From: UBA12087 sp964370815
GTDB taxonomy: Bacteria; Chloroflexota; Anaerolineae; Anaerolineales; Villigracilaceae
Length of the DNA stretch: 64,000 nt
Direction: 5' to 3'
NCBI GenBank assembly: GCA_964370815.1
Contig: CAYJKQ010000008.1
Location: 50,650 to 114,649, forward strand
Of this stretch, positions 43,910 to 52,673 are shown in pieces. How positions within the stretch are numbered: position 1 is the stretch's first letter; each line of letters begins with the position of its first letter. Below the pieces are notes generated by a model. The model saw nothing but the letters and a program-made list of their open reading frames with translations, was not told the DNA's origin and did no database searches. The translations under genes and the position numbers were made by a program.

Positions 43910-44623
43910 CTAAAGATCCATGAGATGGTCAACCAATTCTTGCGGGGCGGAGAGAAAGGGGGAATGGCTGGTATTCATGCTGTGTACCCGCACACCAGCA
44001 TCTTTTTTATACATGGAGCGTTGCGAGTCAATGGAGATAGCCCTGTCCTGGAGGCATTCGATGTAGAAGTGATCCATGCTTCCCCAACCGTCCGAGGTGG
44101 TATGAACCGGTGTTGCGAAAGGTGCACCGGCTTGCGGCACCAGCAGACTGCGCGCCAGGGCAATATCTGATGGACTACAACCGCCATAGAACGCATCGTC
44201 AATGACATCGTCCTTGACCAATGCTGAAGACTGGTCGGCACTCATGACCAGGTTGGGAAGTACGAGGGCAAGAGGATCTTGCGAGGCGACATCCAGCAGG
44301 GTTTCACCGTCCTGGAGCAGGAAGGCGGTGACATAGACTAGCTTTGCAACCTTGTCGGGTCTGGCTTGAGCGGCTTCAGTGATGACAACACCACCCATAC
44401 TGTGACCCACCAGGATGACCTTTTCCGGGCTGGAATCCAGGACATCCGCAACGCACTGTGAATAATCCTTAAGGGTGATGGAAGCTGTGGGAGTTTTATC
44501 AATTCCGTGGGAGGGAAGATCGGGTGTCAATACCTTGTGGCCAAGTTGTTGCAACAAGGGAGTCAGTTTGAACCAGCACCACGCGCCATGCCAGGCTCCA
44601 TGTATCAGAACATAAGTGGACAT
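43910..44623 (-). CDS. Alpha/beta-hydrolase (EstC/pyrethroid-hydrolase-like)
   Basis: The 237-aa protein begins YVLIHGAWHGAWCW, with the oxyanion-hole HGAW, and has the nucleophile elbow VGHSMGG (Ser about residue 74) and a late histidine in NTSHSPFLSAPQELV. This is the salicylate-esterase/EstC group of soluble esterases. AAAGGA precedes the ATG. It converges with the glycosyltransferase gene. Confidence 0.9.
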   Translation of the reverse strand: MSTYVLIHGAWHGAWCWFKLTPLLQQLGHKVLTPDLPSHGIDKTPTASITLKDYSQCVADVLDSSPEKVILVGHSMGGVVITEAAQARPDKVAKLVYVTAFLLQDGETLLDVASQDPLALVLPNLVMSADQSSALVKDDVIDDAFYGGCSPSDIALARSLLVPQAGAPFATPVHTTSDGWGSMDHFYIECLQDRAISIDSQRSMYKKDAGVRVHSMNTSHSPFLSAPQELVDHLMDL

Positions 44624-44913
44624 GATTTATTCCTTTCTTAAATCAGGATATTCTTGAAACCATAGATCTGTATTTATATATATTATATCCATATTATTTA
44701 ATTTTCTGGTCATGGTTACGAACTATCGTAGAACAAGCTTTTTTATATATGCAGATGGAGTTGGAAGGAAAGGGGTGAGTTTGGCAGCCTGGTAAGCGGC
44801 AGCTTGTACAGGGTAGAATTACCAAAACGGCAGGTTGGTTCTCCTATTGAGATACCATCAGGTTGCGATGTTAGAAGCGAAAAACCGACTTACTAGGTGC
44901 ATGGAAAAACCTT
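44624..44913. other. 290-bp intergenic region
   Basis: The stretch lies between the start of the hydrolase gene and the end of phoU. A segment near 44775-44850 loosely resembles a tRNA D-arm, but no acceptor or anticodon stem pairs. No gene is supported here. Confidence 0.4.
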
Positions 44914-45591
44914 CTACTTGATCTTGTGCTCGTCGTCGCTGACATCGATCTCTTTCATTTCGCCGGTGGCGACGAAGATGGTGCGCTCACAGATATTGGT
45001 GACCCGGTCTGCCAGGCGCTCCAGGTTGTGAGCCACCCATAGCAACCAGTTGGCGCGCTCGATACTGCGGGCATCCTGGATGACATATAGCATCAATTCA
45101 TGATAGATCTGGTTATACAAGGCATCTATCTCATCATCTTCGGAGGGGATCAACCGGGCAGCCTCTGCATCTTCATTAACGAAAGCTGTCAAGGAACGAT
45201 GAAGCATATCAGTGCCTTTACGGGCCATGCGCGGAATGTCGATCAGGGGTTTTAAGAGGGGCTGATCGCCCATAAGGATATTGATCCTGGCGATGCCTTT
45301 GGCATAGTCACCCATGCGCTCCAACTCGCCGCTGACCTCCAGCAGTGATGCCAGCAGGCGCAGATCATGTGCCATCGGTTGCTGGGTGGCAATGGAGATC
45401 ATGACCTTTTCCTCAATTTCGTAGCGAATGGCATTAACACGCGCATCCGCGTCGTAGATAAGCTGCGAGGCAGGGATGTCCCGTTTCTTCAAGGCTTCCA
45501 CCGATCCCAGGATGGCCTGCTCAACCAGGCTGCCCAGGACGAGAACCTCGTCTTTTAATTTTTGGATATCACTCTCAAATGTTTTTCGCAT
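44914..45591 (-). CDS. phoU: Phosphate signalling protein PhoU
   Basis: The 225-aa protein has two PhoU helical repeats. Visible blocks are FESDIQKLKDEVLVLGSLVEQAI, the metal-binding-type EVSGELERMGDYAKGIARI, and VAHNLERLADRVTNICERTIFVATGEMKE in the second half. PhoU links the Pst transporter to the PhoR kinase and represses the Pho response when phosphate is plentiful. AGAGGT precedes the ATG, and ATTATA at 45621-45626 (TATAAT on the minus strand) may be an internal promoter inside the pst operon. It is the last gene of the pst1 operon. Confidence 0.96.
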   Translation of the reverse strand: MRKTFESDIQKLKDEVLVLGSLVEQAILGSVEALKKRDIPASQLIYDADARVNAIRYEIEEKVMISIATQQPMAHDLRLLASLLEVSGELERMGDYAKGIARINILMGDQPLLKPLIDIPRMARKGTDMLHRSLTAFVNEDAEAARLIPSEDDEIDALYNQIYHELMLYVIQDARSIERANWLLWVAHNLERLADRVTNICERTIFVATGEMKEIDVSDDEHKIK

Positions 45592-45646
45592 CAGTGACCT
45601 CTTTTCAATCGGTTCAAGATATTATACTCATTTTTAATTTACTCCA

Positions 45647-46426
45647 CTAACCAAAGCGTCCGGTGACATAATCTTCAGTACGCTTGTCCGATGGGTGGGT
45701 AAAGATCCTGTTGGTGGCATCGAATTCAATAACCGTGCCAGAGCGCGAATCAGTGCCGGTCAGCATCATCATGGCGGTAAAATCCGATACACGGGCAGCC
45801 TGCTGCATGTTATGGGTGACGATCACGATCGTATATTTCTTTTTCAGGTCCTGCATCAGCTCTTCGATCTTAAGCGTGGCGATCGGATCAAGGGCAGAGG
45901 CAGGTTCATCCATCAGGATCACTTCCGGTTGGATGGCGATGGCACGTGCGATACACAGGCGCTGCTGTTGACCACCGGAGAGCGACAGACCGGATTGTTT
46001 GAGGATGTCTTTGACTTCATCCCATAAGGCTGCCTGGCGCAGGGAGAATTCAACCAGCTCATCCATATTGCCTTTGAAGCCATGAATACGTGCCCCCCAG
46101 GCAATGTTCTCATAAATGGATTTCGGGAATGGGTTGGCTTTCTGAAAAACCATCCCGATCCGGTAACGGACCTCTATCGGGTCCACGTCCTTATCGTATA
46201 AGTTCTGACCATCGAACAACACTTCTCCTTCGGTTCGGGTTCCAGTAAAAAGCTCGTTCATACGGTTGAAGGATCGTAATAGTGTGCTCTTTCCGCATCC
46301 GGAAGGACCAATGATGGCTGTAATATTGTTGCGAAGAATATTCAGGTTCACGTCAGCTACAGCGCGAAAGGACCCGTAGAAGATATTTAGAGCGCGTGTC
46401 TCAAGAATGTAATTATTATCTGTCAT
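45647..46426 (-). CDS. pstB: Phosphate ABC transporter ATPase PstB1
   Basis: I place the start at the ATG at 46426 (MTDNNYILETRAL), giving 259 residues; in-frame sequence back to 46552 lies within the end of pstA and does not look coding. All ABC motifs are canonical: Walker A GPSGCGKS, Q-loop MVFQKANPFP, signature LSGGQQQR, Walker B ILMDEPASALDP and H-loop VTHNMQQAARVSD. It energises phosphate import through PstC1/PstA1 and is followed by phoU. Confidence 0.96.
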   Translation of the reverse strand: MTDNNYILETRALNIFYGSFRAVADVNLNILRNNITAIIGPSGCGKSTLLRSFNRMNELFTGTRTEGEVLFDGQNLYDKDVDPIEVRYRIGMVFQKANPFPKSIYENIAWGARIHGFKGNMDELVEFSLRQAALWDEVKDILKQSGLSLSGGQQQRLCIARAIAIQPEVILMDEPASALDPIATLKIEELMQDLKKKYTIVIVTHNMQQAARVSDFTAMMMLTGTDSRSGTVIEFDATNRIFTHPSDKRTEDYVTGRFG

Positions 46427-46446
46427 GTGTAATTTCTCCAAAGCGG

Positions 46447-47691
46447 TCAGTATTTCCTTGCAAAACGATTTCGCAACAGGATGGCAGCTGCATTCAGACT
46501 GAGCATCATGGCCAGCAAGGCAACAATGGCCGCGGCTGCCAGGTGACGCCATTCATCCTGCGGACGGGATGTCCACTGGTAGATCTGGATCGGCAGGGTG
46601 GTGAAGCGTGAAAAGATGCCCGGGTCAAAGGAGATGGCTGTCGAGGCTCCCACCACCACCAGCGGCGCAGTCTCACCGATGGCACGGCTGATGGCTAGGA
46701 TGGTGCCTGTCAGGATGCCGGGCAGCGCATTTGGAAGAACATGCGCCCAGATGGTCTGAAGTTTGGTGGCACCCAGTCCGTAGCCGGCTTTGCGCAAGGC
46801 TTGAGGTACCGCACGGATGGATTCCTGGGAATTTATTATGATAATGGGAAGTATCAATAACCCCAGGGTCAACCCAGCCGAAAGGATGGTACGGCCTGTG
46901 GCTGAGGTGGCTTCCACCATCCCAAGCAGTTCACCGCTGGTCAATTTTTGGAGTGCCCTGACAAAGATCGCCAGGCCGAGGATGCCATAGATTATAGAAG
47001 GCACACCAGCCAGGTTATTGATATTGGTCTGGATAAGGCGATTGAACCAGCTATCCCGGGCATATTCTTCCAGGTAAATGGCTGCGCCAACCCCCACCGG
47101 GAAGGCAAAAAGGATAGTGATCAGGATGGTAAGCAGGGTTCCAAGGATGGCAGTTCGAACACCTGAGGTAACGGCTTCGCTGGATTGCTGTGAAGCCAGA
47201 AAATCTGGTGTCAGCCAGGATATGAATTTTAATTCTGCATCCGGAAAATCACTGGCAGCCAGATCTTTGATCTCGCTCGTGCGGGTAAGAGAATCCCATA
47301 AAGACCAGGATTCTACAACCTTGTAACGCACGATGCGCTCAAGCACCAGATCGTGCAGATCTGCACGCGAGCGATTATCGAATGCTTTTTCATTATCCAA
47401 TTTATTATAAGCACCATCGGATAAAGTTGTCTGCAGGAGTGTCAATAATTGATCTTTGGTCTGTTGTTCGAGAGGAACCCCGTCAATTACCAATGTGGAT
47501 GGAAGGATCTTGCCCTGGTAGGCGACAAAACCGAATGTGCTGTTTAGAATATTGATCAGCAGAAAAGAAAGAGCGAGGATGCCTGCGACTGTTGAAAACA
47601 GAAAAACGATCTGCCAGGACTGCGCGATCCTGGTACGGCTTGCCAGGTTTTGATCATATTGGACCCGGGGAGATAGGGTGTTATGACTCAT
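46447..47691 (-). CDS. pstA: Phosphate ABC transporter permease PstA1 (long form)
   Basis: The 414-aa protein is about 120 residues longer than a standard PstA. A single N-terminal helix is followed by an extracytoplasmic insert (residues about 55-185) and then the usual six-helix permease domain with GVGAAIYLEEYARDSW, NLAGVPSIIYGILGL and the EAA-type SIRAVPQALRKAGYGLGATKLQT loop. Long PstA forms like this occur in several non-proteobacterial lineages. Its start overlaps pstC1 (ATGA). Confidence 0.94.
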   Translation of the reverse strand: MSHNTLSPRVQYDQNLASRTRIAQSWQIVFLFSTVAGILALSFLLINILNSTFGFVAYQGKILPSTLVIDGVPLEQQTKDQLLTLLQTTLSDGAYNKLDNEKAFDNRSRADLHDLVLERIVRYKVVESWSLWDSLTRTSEIKDLAASDFPDAELKFISWLTPDFLASQQSSEAVTSGVRTAILGTLLTILITILFAFPVGVGAAIYLEEYARDSWFNRLIQTNINNLAGVPSIIYGILGLAIFVRALQKLTSGELLGMVEATSATGRTILSAGLTLGLLILPIIIINSQESIRAVPQALRKAGYGLGATKLQTIWAHVLPNALPGILTGTILAISRAIGETAPLVVVGASTAISFDPGIFSRFTTLPIQIYQWTSRPQDEWRHLAAAAIVALLAMMLSLNAAAILLRNRFARKY

Positions 47692-48641
47692 TCATACACC
47701 TCCCGGAACTTACGTACGATGCGCTGACTGATGATGTTAAGCATCATGGTAAAGCTGAATAACAGCAACCCGATGGCAAAGATGCTGTTGTAGTCAATCG
47801 AGTCGTAACTTAGATCGCCACCCGAGATACGCACGATATGTCCTGTCATGGTCTCAGCGCCTTTGAAAGGGTTGAGTGTGAAATTTGGACCGGCACCAGC
47901 CGCCACAGCGACGATCATTGTCTCGCCTATGGCACGGCTGATACCCAGAATGATGGCTGCTGCAATGCCGGAGAGTGCAGCCGGTACCACAGTTCTTATG
48001 GCTACCTCCAACTTGGTGGCACCCAATCCGAAGGCAGCTTCACGCAGGGAACGAGGTACAGCGTTAAGGGCATCTTCGCTGATGGAGGCAATGAGCGGCA
48101 GGATGAGAATGCCCATGACAAGCCCGGCTGAGCCGGTATTGTAAATTTCCACAACATCACTGCCAAAAATGGAGCGCAGGAATGGCGTAATGAATGTCAG
48201 GGCGAAATAGCCATAAACGATGGTGGGGATGCCAGCCAGAATCTCCAGTACCGGCTTGATCGTATTGCGTGCCCTGGTGCCCGCATACTCAGAAAGATAA
48301 ACCGCGGTAGCCAGCCCCAACGGGATGGCGATCAGCATGGCAATGAAGGTGGTGCCCAGTGTGGCGCTTACCAATGGCAGGACACCAAATGCATTGATGT
48401 GTGGCTGCCAGGAGGTGCCTGTCAGGAACTGCCAGAGGTTCACCTCCGGCAAACTAAAGAAGAGCCAGGCTTCCTTACCCAATTCGTAGACAATGGCGAT
48501 CGTTATGAATATCGAGAAAAAGCCTGCCAGGAACAATAATGATCGTATGAGGGTTTCACCCAATCTGCGCCTAGTCTTTAACCCGGAGGCCTTGGTTGGA
48601 TACAAGAGGCGTTCTTCCATCCCGTTCTGTGTTTCAAGCAT
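47688..48641 (-). CDS. pstC: Phosphate ABC transporter permease PstC1
   Basis: The 317-aa permease has six helices, the ATAVYLSEYAGTRARN loop, ILAGIPTIVYGYFAL and the EAA-type ALNAVPRSLREAAFGLGATKLEV motif that docks with PstB. AAGGAT precedes the ATG. It lies 85 bp after pstS1, separated by a stable hairpin (48661-48695), and overlaps pstA1. Confidence 0.95.
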   Translation of the reverse strand: MLETQNGMEERLLYPTKASGLKTRRRLGETLIRSLLFLAGFFSIFITIAIVYELGKEAWLFFSLPEVNLWQFLTGTSWQPHINAFGVLPLVSATLGTTFIAMLIAIPLGLATAVYLSEYAGTRARNTIKPVLEILAGIPTIVYGYFALTFITPFLRSIFGSDVVEIYNTGSAGLVMGILILPLIASISEDALNAVPRSLREAAFGLGATKLEVAIRTVVPAALSGIAAAIILGISRAIGETMIVAVAAGAGPNFTLNPFKGAETMTGHIVRISGGDLSYDSIDYNSIFAIGLLLFSFTMMLNIISQRIVRKFREVYE

Positions 48642-48660
48642 ACCAGATCCTTTTCGTGAT

Positions 48661-48695
48661 GATATCCTTCCCTCTCAGAAAGAGGGAAGGATATC
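48661..48695 (-). other. Stable hairpin between pstS1 and pstC1
   Basis: GATATCCTTCCCTCT (48661-48675) and AGAGGGAAGGATATC (48681-48695) form a perfect 15-bp stem with a five-base loop. No T run follows on the minus strand. A processing or stability hairpin, or partial attenuator, would let the binding protein be made in excess over the permease, as in many ABC importer operons. Confidence 0.7.
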
Positions 48696-48726
48696 GATAA
48701 GAATTGTAGTGATCCTCAACCAATGC

Positions 48727-49782
48727 TTATGGCTGCATACCAACTGCTGCATACCAGGAGTTCAAAGCTGCATCCAGGGTTTCCTGGTTGGCAGGGAAAT
48801 AACCTACATCATCGATCTCGCTGTTGACATTTGTCAGGTAGAAGTAGATAAAGGCTGCCACCTGTGGTTTGTCCAGCATGATCTGGGAAGATGAGTAAAT
48901 GAAGAGCGGGCGTGAGATCGGGTAGGAATTATCTTCCGCAGTCTCTGCAGTTGGAGCTATGCCATCAACTGAGAGAATGGTCAATTTGTCGGCATTTTCC
49001 TGGTAGTAGGCAAATCCAAAGAAAGCGATGGCGTATGGGCTGCCTTCCACGCCCTGCACGAGAACATTATCATCCTCAGAGAGTTGCAGGTTGGTGGCTG
49101 CCAGTATGACGGCTTCGCCATTTTCCATACTGTCTTTACCATCTTCACCCGGGTTGGCGGGAGCCATGATCGCTTCCACGAAGTAGTCAAAGGTACCGGA
49201 GTCTGTGCCGGGGATGAAGCGCAGGATGGGTTCAGATGGCCACTCGGGACGTACGTCTGACCACATCTCAGCAGTGGAGAAGATCAAAGCCAGTTCAGCT
49301 GAAGTTGCTTCGGTAATAAAGGTATTTTCCTTGCTGACAACCACCGAGAGAGCATCTGTTCCAACGCGGAATTCAATTGGATCACGACCGATCGCCTGGC
49401 AGGAGGTGACTTCGCTGTCCTTGATCGCCCGTGAAGCATTGGCGATGTCTGTGTCACCGTCCACGCAGAAACGGGAGTAACCGGCGCCAGAGCCGATACT
49501 GTCAATGGTGAGGTTCCCGGTAAAACCTTCCTCTTCGAAACGTTGTTTCATGCGTTCGGAAAGGGGGAAGACAGTTGATGATCCAGCTGTGATGATATCC
49601 CCGGTAACTGCTTCAGGCAGGTACATAGCAATCGGATCATTAGCGGGTACTGGTGTATCCACCGCAGGTTTGGGGGTGTTCACTGGAACATCCGTAGTAG
49701 GTGTGGCAGCCGGACCACAGGCGCTGAGCGCCAGCACAGCAATGATCAAAACGAACATGGTAACAAACAATTTTTTATACAT
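48727..49782 (-). CDS. pstS: Phosphate-binding lipoprotein PstS1
   Basis: The 351-aa protein has a lipobox LSAC (Cys22), a Thr/Pro-rich linker and a PBP-like domain. The typical PstS motifs are present: TAGSSTVFPLSERM, IGSGAGYSRFCVDGDTDIANASR, the RFIPGTDSGTFDYFVE block and YPISRPLFIYSS. It captures phosphate outside the membrane for PstC1/A1/B1. AAAAGGAGA precedes the ATG. A run of Pho-box-like direct repeats lies upstream. Confidence 0.95.
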   Translation of the reverse strand: MYKKLFVTMFVLIIAVLALSACGPAATPTTDVPVNTPKPAVDTPVPANDPIAMYLPEAVTGDIITAGSSTVFPLSERMKQRFEEEGFTGNLTIDSIGSGAGYSRFCVDGDTDIANASRAIKDSEVTSCQAIGRDPIEFRVGTDALSVVVSKENTFITEATSAELALIFSTAEMWSDVRPEWPSEPILRFIPGTDSGTFDYFVEAIMAPANPGEDGKDSMENGEAVILAATNLQLSEDDNVLVQGVEGSPYAIAFFGFAYYQENADKLTILSVDGIAPTAETAEDNSYPISRPLFIYSSSQIMLDKPQVAAFIYFYLTNVNSEIDDVGYFPANQETLDAALNSWYAAVGMQP

Positions 49783-49827
49783 TTTTCTTTTCTCCTTTTT
49801 TTTATTGAAGTAAGTCTATCAAGCAAT

Positions 49828-49877
49828 GTTTAACAGCAAGGGAATGAATGGTTAACGTTAGGTTAAGGATATTAAAA
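49828..49877 (-). promoter_or_regulatory. Candidate Pho box upstream of pstS1
   Basis: On the minus strand the sequence has hexamers at an exact 11-bp period: TTTTAA (49877-49872), TTAACC (49866-49861), TTAACC (49855-49850), TTCCCT (49844-49839) and TTAAAC (49833-49828). The layout resembles the TTAACA-N5 direct repeats bound by PhoP/PhoB-type regulators. It lies 46-95 bp upstream of the pstS1 start codon. Confidence 0.6.
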
Positions 49878-49881
49878 CAAA

Positions 49882-49909
49882 AGTGACGCACTTATTAAAG
49901 AGCGTCACT
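49882..49909 (-). terminator. Intrinsic terminator after phoR
   Basis: AGTGACGC and GCGTCACT form an eight-base-pair stem around a 12-base AT-rich loop. TTTTGTTTT follows on the minus strand. It lies 43 bp after the phoR stop codon and just before the pstS1 promoter region. Confidence 0.7.
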
Positions 49910-49951
49910 CATCGGTACCTGCTTCAGATTGCCAGTTATGACAGACTTAGG

Positions 49952-51193
49952 TTAGAAAACTGGTATCGTGAAATAAAACGTACTTCCTTGACCCTCCAGG
50001 CTCTCGACCCAGATACTGCCCCGGTGCGCCTCAACAATGTGGCGGGCTATTGATAGCCCCAGGCCGGTGCCACCGCTGGAGCGTGCCCGGTCTGCTTTGT
50101 AGAAGCGTTCAAAGACTCGTTCCAGTTCATCCTGCGGGATACCCACACCACTATCCTTAACCGCAAAACGCACAAGATCAGTCTCCACTCTGGCAGATAA
50201 AATCACCCCGCCACCCGGTGCAGTAAATTTTATGGAATTATGGATGAGATTGACCAGCACCTGTTCCAGGCGGGAAGCATTGGCACGAATAAGAGGCAGA
50301 TCTGCGGGATTCTCCACCGTCAATGTCAGACCGGCACGTTCAACCTGGGTGATCATTCGATCCGCTACGGAGGTAAGCAGCCTGATTGGATCCACCTTGG
50401 TCAATTCCAGAGATACCTGCCCGGATTCGATGCGTGCCAGGTCGAGCAATTCCTGTGCCATCTGGGTCAGGGCGTCCACCTCGATCTCAATACGCTCCAG
50501 GAAACGCGGTGCAGCCAGCGGGTCATTAAGAGCTCCATCACGCAGGGTCTCGGTCAGGGCTTTGAGTGAAGCCAGTGGGGTACGCAGTTCGTGGGAAACA
50601 TTTGAAATGAAGTCTCGCCGCACTTTTTCCAGTCGCCGGACACGCGTCAGGTTTTGCACCAACAGGAGTGAGCCACCGGTCTCCTTATCTGGAAGGATAA
50701 CCAGTTGCAGAAATTGCCGTGAGCCGGGAACCTCAACAGATTCTTCCTGTTGTTGACCTGTCTTGAGGCTGAGGTGCCATGCCTCCACCAATTGGTGGTG
50801 GCGAACGATCTCTGTCACCGTTTTACCTAACGCCTCCGGCGCATTGAACAACTGCTCAGCCGCCGAATTCAGGTAAGTAACATAGCCTTGGGGATCAGAA
50901 ATAAGCACGCCATCGGTCATGCGCTCCAGGACCGTGGACAACCGGGCGCGTTCGGCATCCGCATTCAACGAAAGCGCTTCCAGAGATAAGGTTAAAGCTT
51001 TGACAGCATTGGACAGATCTTCCAACCCGCTCACATCGCGAGGTAGTTCTACAATTGGTAACTTTTCTTGTGTGGTGCGGCGGATGGTTTGGGCAAACAG
51101 GTCCATGCTGCGGCGCAGTTGGAAATAACGCCAGGTAAACCAGCCCAGCGTCAATAATGCAACCACAAGTACTGTCAATAAATAGGGATTCAT
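49952..51193 (-). CDS. phoR: Phosphate-regulon sensor histidine kinase PhoR
   Basis: I place the start at the ATG at 51193 (MNPYLLTVLV), which overlaps the phoB stop; in-frame sequence back to 51322 overlaps phoB and is not credible. The 413-aa protein has one N-terminal helix, no extracytoplasmic domain, a PAS domain (about 85-195), HisKA with H201 in SNVSHELRTP, and an HATPase domain with N-box NLIHNSIKFT, DSGVGIP and GGTGLGLSIA. This PhoR-like layout fits signalling by PhoU/Pst instead of direct ligand sensing. Confidence 0.93.
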   Translation of the reverse strand: MNPYLLTVLVVALLTLGWFTWRYFQLRRSMDLFAQTIRRTTQEKLPIVELPRDVSGLEDLSNAVKALTLSLEALSLNADAERARLSTVLERMTDGVLISDPQGYVTYLNSAAEQLFNAPEALGKTVTEIVRHHQLVEAWHLSLKTGQQQEESVEVPGSRQFLQLVILPDKETGGSLLLVQNLTRVRRLEKVRRDFISNVSHELRTPLASLKALTETLRDGALNDPLAAPRFLERIEIEVDALTQMAQELLDLARIESGQVSLELTKVDPIRLLTSVADRMITQVERAGLTLTVENPADLPLIRANASRLEQVLVNLIHNSIKFTAPGGGVILSARVETDLVRFAVKDSGVGIPQDELERVFERFYKADRARSSGGTGLGLSIARHIVEAHRGSIWVESLEGQGSTFYFTIPVF

Positions 51194-51909
51194 CCTTCGA
51201 AGCGATAGCCTCCACCTCGTACGGTCACAAGGCGTTCCGGGTTGGCAGGGTCCTTCTCGATACGCTGCCTCAGCCAGCGCACATGCACATCCACTGTTCG
51301 GCTGTCGCCAATGAATTCCCAACCCCAGACGCGCTCGAGGATGAATTCTCGCGAGAGCATTTGCCCCTTGTGTTCGGCAAAAAAGACCAGCAGATCATAC
51401 TCCTGTGGCTTGAGTGGCAAGACCTGATCCTCTTGGGTCACTTCACGACGGGTCAGGTCTATTGCCAGATCACCAAATTTCAGAATTTTATGGGGTTCTT
51501 CCTGCCCATTATTTTTGATCTTACCCAATTCATCACGAATGAGCTGTGTCCGCCTTAACTGGGCTTTGACACGCGCCATCAACTCGCGCATTGAGAACGG
51601 TTTGGTCAGGTAATCATCCGCACCGACCTCCAACCCGACAACGCGGTCGATCTCATCGTCGCGGGCTGTCAGCATCAGGATCGGGACGTTCATCTCCTTG
51701 CGCAGGATCTTGCAGACTTCGAATCCGTCAATTCCCGGCAGCATGATATCCAGGATGACCAGGTCTGGGACATTTTTACGGGCTGCTTCAACAGCCAGGA
51801 GTCCATCACCGACTGATTCAACCATATAGCCCTGTTTTTTCAGGTTGTAGACCAGGGTTTCCTGCAGGGAAGGTTCGTCTTCAACAACGAGAATTTTTTC
51901 AGACATCAT
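51190..51909 (-). CDS. phoB: Phosphate-regulon response regulator PhoB/PhoP
   Basis: The 239-aa OmpR-family regulator has a receiver domain with E10-D11, phospho-acceptor D54 (LVILDIMLPGIDG) and late lysine in YLTKPF, then a winged-helix domain with RREVTQEDQVLPLKPQEYDLL and SRTVDVHVRWLRQRIEKDP. It is followed by phoR with a four-base overlap and preceded at 8 bp by pstB2, so phoB-phoR is probably co-transcribed with the pst2 genes. Candidate binding repeats lie upstream of pstS1. Confidence 0.95.
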   Translation of the reverse strand: MMSEKILVVEDEPSLQETLVYNLKKQGYMVESVGDGLLAVEAARKNVPDLVILDIMLPGIDGFEVCKILRKEMNVPILMLTARDDEIDRVVGLEVGADDYLTKPFSMRELMARVKAQLRRTQLIRDELGKIKNNGQEEPHKILKFGDLAIDLTRREVTQEDQVLPLKPQEYDLLVFFAEHKGQMLSREFILERVWGWEFIGDSRTVDVHVRWLRQRIEKDPANPERLVTVRGGGYRFEG

Positions 51910-51917
51910 GGCTAATT

Positions 51918-52673
51918 TTACCCAAACCTGCCTTCAACATAATCTTCTGTGCGTTTGTCGCGCGGGTTGGTGAAGATAATCCTGCCTTCAGCCCATTCCA
52001 CCATCTCGCCTTGCAGGAAAAAGGCTGCATGATCAGCAGTGCGGGCAGCCTGCTGCACGGAGTGCGGTACGAGCACAATGGTGTAGTCCTTTTTTAATAC
52101 CTGCAAGGCATCTTCCACCTTGCCCGTGGAGAGCGGGTCCAGCCCGCTGGTGGGCTCATCCAGCAGGATGACCTCGGGCTGGTTGGCCAGGACGCGCGCC
52201 AGGCACAGGCGCTGCTGCTGCCCTCCGGACAGGGCGACGCCGGGTTCTCCCAGCCTGTCTTTGACCTCGTCCCACAGGGCGGATAGTTTCAGGCTGCGTT
52301 CCACAGCCTCATCCAGGAGGGATCTGCTGGTCTCACCGGCCAGTTCAAGCCCATAGGTGATGTTGGCGCGGATAGTCAGCGGCAGAACGACCGGGCGGGC
52401 AAAGACCATCCCGACCCTGCGGCGCAAGGCGATCACATCGGTCTGTGGGTCGAGAATATTCTCTCCATCAAGCAAAACCCGGCCTGAGGTTTTTTTGACC
52501 TCGGTCAGGTCGTTCAGGCGGTTGAGACAGCGCAGCAGGGATGATTTTCCGCCGCCAGCCGGTCCGAACAGCACCGTGATGGCATTAGCGGGAATTACCA
52601 GGTTAATATCGCGCAATGACTCGGTGCCATCGCTATACTGCAGACTCAAGTGTTCAATGATGATCTTGTTCAT
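51918..52673 (-). CDS. pstB: Pst-type ABC ATPase PstB2, Q-loop glutamine missing
   Basis: The 251-aa protein is clearly PstB-like. Walker A (GPAGGGKS), signature LSGGQQQR, Walker B VILLDEPTSGLDP and an H-loop histidine (VPHSVQQAARTAD) are present. The Q-loop reads MVFARPVVLP where PstB has MVFQKPNPFP, so the glutamine that senses the gamma-phosphate and contacts the permease is alanine. Hydrolysis at its own site should be weakened. It may pair with PstB3 (56021-56794). Its ATG overlaps the stop of the four-helix-bundle gene. Confidence 0.93.
   Translation of the reverse strand: MNKIIIEHLSLQYSDGTESLRDINLVIPANAITVLFGPAGGGKSSLLRCLNRLNDLTEVKKTSGRVLLDGENILDPQTDVIALRRRVGMVFARPVVLPLTIRANITYGLELAGETSRSLLDEAVERSLKLSALWDEVKDRLGEPGVALSGGQQQRLCLARVLANQPEVILLDEPTSGLDPLSTGKVEDALQVLKKDYTIVLVPHSVQQAARTADHAAFFLQGEMVEWAEGRIIFTNPRDKRTEDYVEGRFG

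Noticed and set aside
44775..44850. tRNA-like segment (GCCTGGTAAGCGGC resembling a D-arm)
   Set aside because: Neither the acceptor nor the anticodon stem pairs and there is no TPsiC arm consensus.
46427..46552. Upstream in-frame extension of PstB1
   Set aside because: It overlaps the pstA1 coding end and adds 42 residues unlike any PstB; the ATG at 46426 gives the normal length.
51194..51322. Upstream in-frame extension of PhoR
   Set aside because: It overlaps the conserved DNA-binding domain of phoB; the ATG at 51193 is coupled to the phoB stop.
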